From NCBI GenBank assembly GCA_002451155.1, contig DKBG01000261.1, positions 1-18,264 of the forward strand: 18,264 bases of DNA, given 5' to 3'. Of the stretch, positions 15,126 to 18,264 are shown piece after piece. Within the stretch, counting starts at the first letter, position 1. Each line of letters starts with the position of its first letter. The position numbers were made by a program, and so were the translations under genes. The DNA comes from Ignavibacteria bacterium UBA6906 (GTDB lineage: Bacteria; Bacteroidota; Ignavibacteria; UBA10030; UBA6906). The notes beneath the pieces were generated by a model. That model made no database searches. It was not told where the DNA came from and saw only the letters and a list, made by a program, of their open reading frames with translations.

Positions 15126-16673
15126 ATGAGCAAAGGCTTTTTCGGTCTCTTCAGAAAATCCCCGAAGGATGAGCAGCCCCGGACAAACGCCGCACGGAAG
15201 CGGATCGCGCGACTGGTTGTCCCGGACGCCACGGGCGAGCATCCGGGCGCGGTGTACAAGAAGGGTGATTTCATCGGCAAAACGTATGAGGTGCTGGGCG
15301 TCCTCGGTATCGGCGGCTTCAGTGTCGTGTACCTCGTCTACTCGCATGAGACTGACAGCGCCTATGCCCTGAAGACGCTCAGAGATACCTTCCTCCAGGA
15401 TGAGGAGACAAGGCAGCAGTTCAGGAAGGAGGCGAAACTCTGGATTCACCTCGAGCGGCATCCTCATGTGGTGACGGCAAACTTCATCGACGAGCTGGAG
15501 GGGCGGCTCTACATCGGAATGGAATATGTGGCCCCGAACGAGGAGGGACTCAATTCCCTTGAGGGATATCTCACCCGCTATCCGCCCGACCTCCGTCTCT
15601 CTCTGCGCTGGGCGATCCAGTTCTGCCATGGAATGGAGTACGCGCATTCGCGGGGCATCAGGTGCCACCGCGACATCAAGCCCGCGAATATCATGATCAC
15701 GCAGGACAAGGTGGTGAAAATCACCGACTTCGGTTTCGCCGATGTCATTGATGCGTCACGAGTGCGGAAACGGTTCGACCTCTCCGGCGGGCGGCGGAAG
15801 TTTTTGCAGGAAGACAACTCGGGCTTCGGCACGCCTTCCTATATGCCGCCCGAACAGTTCCGCAACGCAGCGCGCTGCGATGAACGAAGCGATATCTACA
15901 GCTTTGGGGTTGTTCTGTACCAGCTCGCTTCCCGTGGCAAACTTCCGTTCGGGGAAGCCATGCGGGCTGCCGGAGGAAAGAGTGCCGGCACGATGTGGGG
16001 TGAGATGCACCGGCTTCATACGGAAGCGGTGCTCGCACCACTGGCGTCTCCTCTCTTTCCCATTGCGCAGCGCTGCATGCAAAAGGAGCCGAGCCGGCGA
16101 TACCAGACCTTTAAGGAACTCCGGAAAGATCTGGACGGACTTATGAAACGCCAGACGGGGGAAGTGGTGGTGCCGGAGGAGACGCGGGAGCTCGAAGCCT
16201 GGGAACTCTACAACAAAGCGTTCAGTCTTGCCAGCCTGGGGCACCTTGAGGAGGCGATTGCCTGGTACGATAAGGTCCTCGCCCTTGAATCACGTAACAC
16301 GAACGCGTGGAACAATATGGGCGTGTGCTACCGGAAGCTGGGGAAAACAGATGAGGCGCTGAAATGCTACGGGAACGCCATCCGGGCGGATCATCACAAT
16401 GCGTCCGCGTGGAACAACAAGGGAAACCTGCTCTACAGCATGGGGAATTTCACGGAGGCGATTGTCCACCTGAACAAAGCGATCGGGATCGATCCCTTGA
16501 ATGAATCCGCATGGCTGAACCGTGCGATGGCGGAGGACCGTCTTGGACTGCGCCAGGAGGCGATTCATTCATACCAGAAGTTCATCGACCTGAAGCCCGC
16601 CCAGTATGTCCATCACGTCGAGTACGCCAGAAAACGCATCACGGAGATCCGCGCCTCACTCGCAGGTCACTGA
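15126..16673 (+). CDS. Soluble Ser/Thr protein kinase with C-terminal TPR repeats
   Basis: A Hanks-type kinase with all catalytic elements: Gly-rich loop GIGGFSVVY (61-69), Lys83 in YALKTL, helix-C Glu102, HRDIKPAN (181-188) with catalytic Asp183, DFG (201-203), the activation-segment end GTPSYMPPEQF (235-245), and Arg325 in EPSRRY. From about 357 to 490 there are four TPR units (EAWELYNKAFSLASLGHLEE; NAWNNMGVCYRKLGKTDEA; SAWNNKGNLLYSMGNFTEA; SAWLNRAMAEDRLGLRQEA). There is no transmembrane segment and no extracellular sensor, so it should be cytosolic and take its input or substrates through the TPRs. The start at 15126 has only a weak, closely spaced AGGA. It is the last gene of the mtaB-truA run. 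Its substrate is unknown. Confidence 0.9.
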   Translation: MSKGFFGLFRKSPKDEQPRTNAARKRIARLVVPDATGEHPGAVYKKGDFIGKTYEVLGVLGIGGFSVVYLVYSHETDSAYALKTLRDTFLQDEETRQQFRKEAKLWIHLERHPHVVTANFIDELEGRLYIGMEYVAPNEEGLNSLEGYLTRYPPDLRLSLRWAIQFCHGMEYAHSRGIRCHRDIKPANIMITQDKVVKITDFGFADVIDASRVRKRFDLSGGRRKFLQEDNSGFGTPSYMPPEQFRNAARCDERSDIYSFGVVLYQLASRGKLPFGEAMRAAGGKSAGTMWGEMHRLHTEAVLAPLASPLFPIAQRCMQKEPSRRYQTFKELRKDLDGLMKRQTGEVVVPEETRELEAWELYNKAFSLASLGHLEEAIAWYDKVLALESRNTNAWNNMGVCYRKLGKTDEALKCYGNAIRADHHNASAWNNKGNLLYSMGNFTEAIVHLNKAIGIDPLNESAWLNRAMAEDRLGLRQEAIHSYQKFIDLKPAQYVHHVEYARKRITEIRASLAGH

Positions 16674-16710
16674 ACATTCAGAACCAGGAGAAGCCCGCCC
16701 GACCGGTTTC

Positions 16711-16744
16711 ACTGTGGGGCAACAGTCCGCACAACCGTGTGCGG
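16711..16744 (+). other. Two abutting hairpins after the kinase gene
   Basis: ACTGT/ACAGT (16711-16715 with 16722-16726) is followed immediately by CCGCACA/TGTGCGG (16727-16733 with 16738-16744, four-base loop). Neither has a T-tract on either strand. They sit in the 113-bp gap between two convergent genes and may stop or protect transcripts from either side. Confidence 0.4.
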
Positions 16745-16771
16745 TGCGGAGGGATCGGCAGGTGGGGAGAT

Positions 16772-16798
16772 CTGGAGTGGGGGAACTCAGCCTTTTTT
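16772..16798 (+). terminator. Weak possible terminator for the kinase transcript
   Basis: An imperfect stem (GAGT 16775-16778 with ACTC 16785-16788, extended past one bulge by CT/AG) is followed by CC and six T (16793-16798). It overlaps the last codons of the convergent gene, whose C-terminal Lys codons supply the T-tract. The stem is short, so this is tentative. Confidence 0.3.
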
Positions 16799-17119
16799 GG
16801 GGCGCCGGGATTTTGAACGTCGCGGCTTTGCGGCCGTTTTGTCCTCGGCGGCGAGCTGCGTGAGAATTGCGGCTTTCAACGCTGAGATTGTTCTCGCAGG
16901 CGCTTTCTTGCTGGAGCGGGGAATAGCTGCCTCGTCGCCCCCTGCAATATACATCTTGGAGCAATAGAGCCCGGCAAGCTTGCCCGTTTCCCGGCAGGTG
17001 GCATATCCCTGAACGAGAACCTTCATATTGTCAGCGCGTGGGTCGAACGCGAATTCATTCAACTCGTCCCCGCAGGCCGTGCAGAGGAACCGCGCGGATC
17101 TTTTTGATTTCTTGCCCAT
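16787..17119 (-). CDS. Small Cys-rich, basic-tailed protein (possible zinc ribbon)
   Basis: I do not recognise this gene. The 110-residue product has Cys at 13, 16, 42 and 53 (CTAC near the start, then TCRETGKLAGLYC), a spacing that could hold one zinc. The tail from about 70 is strongly basic and Ala-rich (KKAPARTISALKAAI, ending RRSKSRRPKKG), which suggests nucleic-acid or ribosome contact. The N-terminus MGKKSKRSARF is also basic. The ATG at 17119 is preferred; an ATG at 17200 would add 27 residues of unlike composition and cross the repeats upstream. The gene converges on the kinase and diverges from the amidase. No signal peptide or membrane segment is visible. Confidence 0.6.
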   Translation of the reverse strand: MGKKSKRSARFLCTACGDELNEFAFDPRADNMKVLVQGYATCRETGKLAGLYCSKMYIAGGDEAAIPRSSKKAPARTISALKAAILTQLAAEDKTAAKPRRSKSRRPKKG

Positions 17120-17155
17120 TGCTCTATTCCGGATGACGTGGTGGTAGTCTACGAA

Positions 17156-17219
17156 ATTCGGGACAAAAAAGGAAAAACTTGAATCTCCAATTCGTCCCAT
17201 TCGGGACGTTCACGTGAAC
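17156..17219. promoter_or_regulatory. Repeat- and palindrome-rich divergent control region
   Basis: The 170-bp gap between the Cys-rich protein and the amidase holds ATTCGGGAC twice, 43 bp apart (17156-17164 and 17199-17207). A perfect hairpin CGTCCC/GGGACG (17193-17198 with 17203-17208, loop ATTC) overlaps the second copy. The 12-bp palindrome GTTCACGTGAAC follows at 17208-17219. I found no convincing -35/-10 pair on either strand, so which gene is controlled is open. Confidence 0.4.
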
Positions 17220-17289
17220 ATCTACGGGTGGCCTCGTGATGAAAATTCCCGCCTGCCACCCCCTGCGCACACACCCCCCGGAGGTATCG

Positions 17290-18264
17290 ATGACCAATCG
17301 AAAAATTGCGCTTGTCGGTCTATGCCTGCTCTTTGGTGTAACACTAATGCCGGTCCACGCGTTCCCGGCCCAGCCGGGTGATTCCCTGACGGTCGAGTCC
17401 GTGGCGGCGGCGGAACGCGTGCTGGGCCTCCGATTCAACGATGCGAAACGGGACAGCATGCTCGAGGGCCTGGCCGAACGTCGGGCGCAGTATCAGATTA
17501 TCCGCGAGAACAGTCCGGACAACAGCGTCTTTCCGGCCCTCCTGTTCAATTCTCTCCCGCCTGGTTTTCGATTGCCAACCGGAGAAGGATCTGTATCTCA
17601 GAGCAAGCAGAATGGCGTTTCCGCACCGGAGACGATTGAGAGTCTCGCTTTCGCGTCCGTGGGAGAGCTTTCAGAACTCATCCGGACAAAAAAGATCTCG
17701 TCGGTTCAATTGACTGAAATGTATCTCAAGAGACTAAAAAAGTACTCTCCCCGGCTTGAGTGCGTGATCACGCTCACGGAAGACCAGGCTCTGCGGCAGG
17801 CCAGAAGGGCTGACGAAGAGCTGGCACGGGGAATCTATCGCGGGCCCCTTCACGGTATCCCCTACGGGGCGAAGGATTTGCTGGCGACACGAGGAATACC
17901 GACGACCTGGGGTTCGGCTGTCTACAAGGATCAGGTTTTTGACCGGGACGCGACGGTCATCAAGCGTCTGGATGAGGCAGGTGCGGTGCTCCTGGCAAAG
18001 CTCACCATGGGTGAACTGGCATCGGGCGACGTCTGGTTTGGCGGCAAGACCCGGAATCCCTGGAACATCAAACAGGGATCGAGCGGATCCTCCGCGGGAT
18101 CCGCTGCGGCGACGGCGGCCGGTCTTGTGGCGTTCGCAATCGGCACGGAAACCTATGGATCGATTGTCTCGCCGTCGACCCGCTGTGGAACAACCGGCCT
18201 CCGGCCTACCTACGGCCGTGTGAGCAGGGCCGGGGCAATGGCGCTGAGCTGGTCGATGGACAAG
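17290..18264 (+). CDS. Exported amidase-signature-family hydrolase, 3' end missing
   Basis: This is an amidase signature (AS) enzyme, related in fold to GatA, that hydrolyses a C-N bond; the substrate cannot be told. The Ser-cisSer-Lys triad is present: K195 (GAKDLLA), S267 in SSAGSAAATAAG, and nucleophile S291 in ETYGSIVSPSTRCG. The reading frame stays open for 325 codons to the window edge. Residues 1-24 are a signal peptide (RKIALVGLCLLFGVTLM, then PVHA), so the enzyme is exported, unlike GatA. An N-terminal region (35-95, with AAERVLGLRF and SVFPALLFN) is what I expect in the exported amidases of Bacteroidota-like bacteria. GGAGG five bases before the ATG at 17290 fixes the start. No gatB or gatC is nearby, so it is not the tRNA amidotransferase subunit. 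Confidence 0.88.
   Translation, partial: MTNRKIALVGLCLLFGVTLMPVHAFPAQPGDSLTVESVAAAERVLGLRFNDAKRDSMLEGLAERRAQYQIIRENSPDNSVFPALLFNSLPPGFRLPTGEGSVSQSKQNGVSAPETIESLAFASVGELSELIRTKKISSVQLTEMYLKRLKKYSPRLECVITLTEDQALRQARRADEELARGIYRGPLHGIPYGAKDLLATRGIPTTWGSAVYKDQVFDRDATVIKRLDEAGAVLLAKLTMGELASGDVWFGGKTRNPWNIKQGSSGSSAGSAAATAAGLVAFAIGTETYGSIVSPSTRCGTTGLRPTYGRVSRAGAMALSWSMDK

Noticed and set aside
13713..15668. 651-codon minus-strand ORF
   Set aside because: It crosses three well-supported plus-strand genes, including truA and the kinase, and has no recognisable domain.
1..18264. CRISPR, tRNA, rRNA, insertion sequence, prophage or toxin-antitoxin system
   Set aside because: No spaced direct repeats, cloverleaf sequence, transposase, integrase or paired toxin/antitoxin genes were seen.

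Overview
This 18.3 kb window is a densely packed piece of bacterial chromosome made almost entirely of housekeeping genes. I see no phage, transposon, CRISPR array, tRNA or rRNA. Coding sequence is GC-rich. Many starts have good Shine-Dalgarno sequences, which argues against a typical Bacteroidia genome. Protein features still point to the wider FCB group (Bacteroidota / Ignavibacteriota / Chlorobiota side): an SSNG-type IspH, a six-domain ribosomal protein S1, a DUF5683-like exported protein and an exported Ser-Ser-Lys amidase. This placement is an inference of moderate confidence. A Gemmatimonadota- or Zixibacteria-like origin is not excluded.

Layout. (1) The 3' end of a response-regulator receiver gene. 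(2) A promoter, then der (ribosome-assembly GTPase) and upp (uracil salvage). (3) A textbook promoter (TTGACA, 17 bp, TATATT), then rel (ppGpp synthetase/hydrolase), ruvX, a monofunctional peptidoglycan transglycosylase and an AlbA_2/Schlafen-type putative regulator. (4) A minus-strand SPOUT RNA methyltransferase. It shares a back-to-back divergent promoter region with cmk-ispH-rpsA (CMP kinase, last step of the MEP isoprenoid pathway, ribosomal protein S1), which ends in a strong intrinsic terminator. (5) mtaB, a PDZ/radical-SAM DUF512 protein, an exported DUF5683-like protein, truA and a soluble Ser/Thr kinase with TPRs, all on the plus strand and closely packed. (6) A convergent small Cys-rich, basic-tailed protein on the minus strand. 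(7) A divergent exported amidase that runs off the right edge.

Functionally the window gathers translation and growth-control genes (der, rel, rpsA, mtaB, truA, trmH-like, ruvX) with cell-wall, nucleotide and isoprenoid genes. The most useful results are regulatory or about gene starts. Four promoters share a TATATT/TATCTT -10 and 16-17 bp spacers. These show that the longest-ORF starts of cmk and the methyltransferase cannot be right. A perfect 14-bp palindrome lies between the -35 and -10 of the cmk promoter. mtaB begins 8 nt after the rpsA terminator with no visible promoter or Shine-Dalgarno. I found no convincing undescribed multi-gene system. The best leads are the DUF512 enzyme coupled to MtaB, the TPR kinase, the Cys-rich basic protein, and the repeat-derived tail on IspH.
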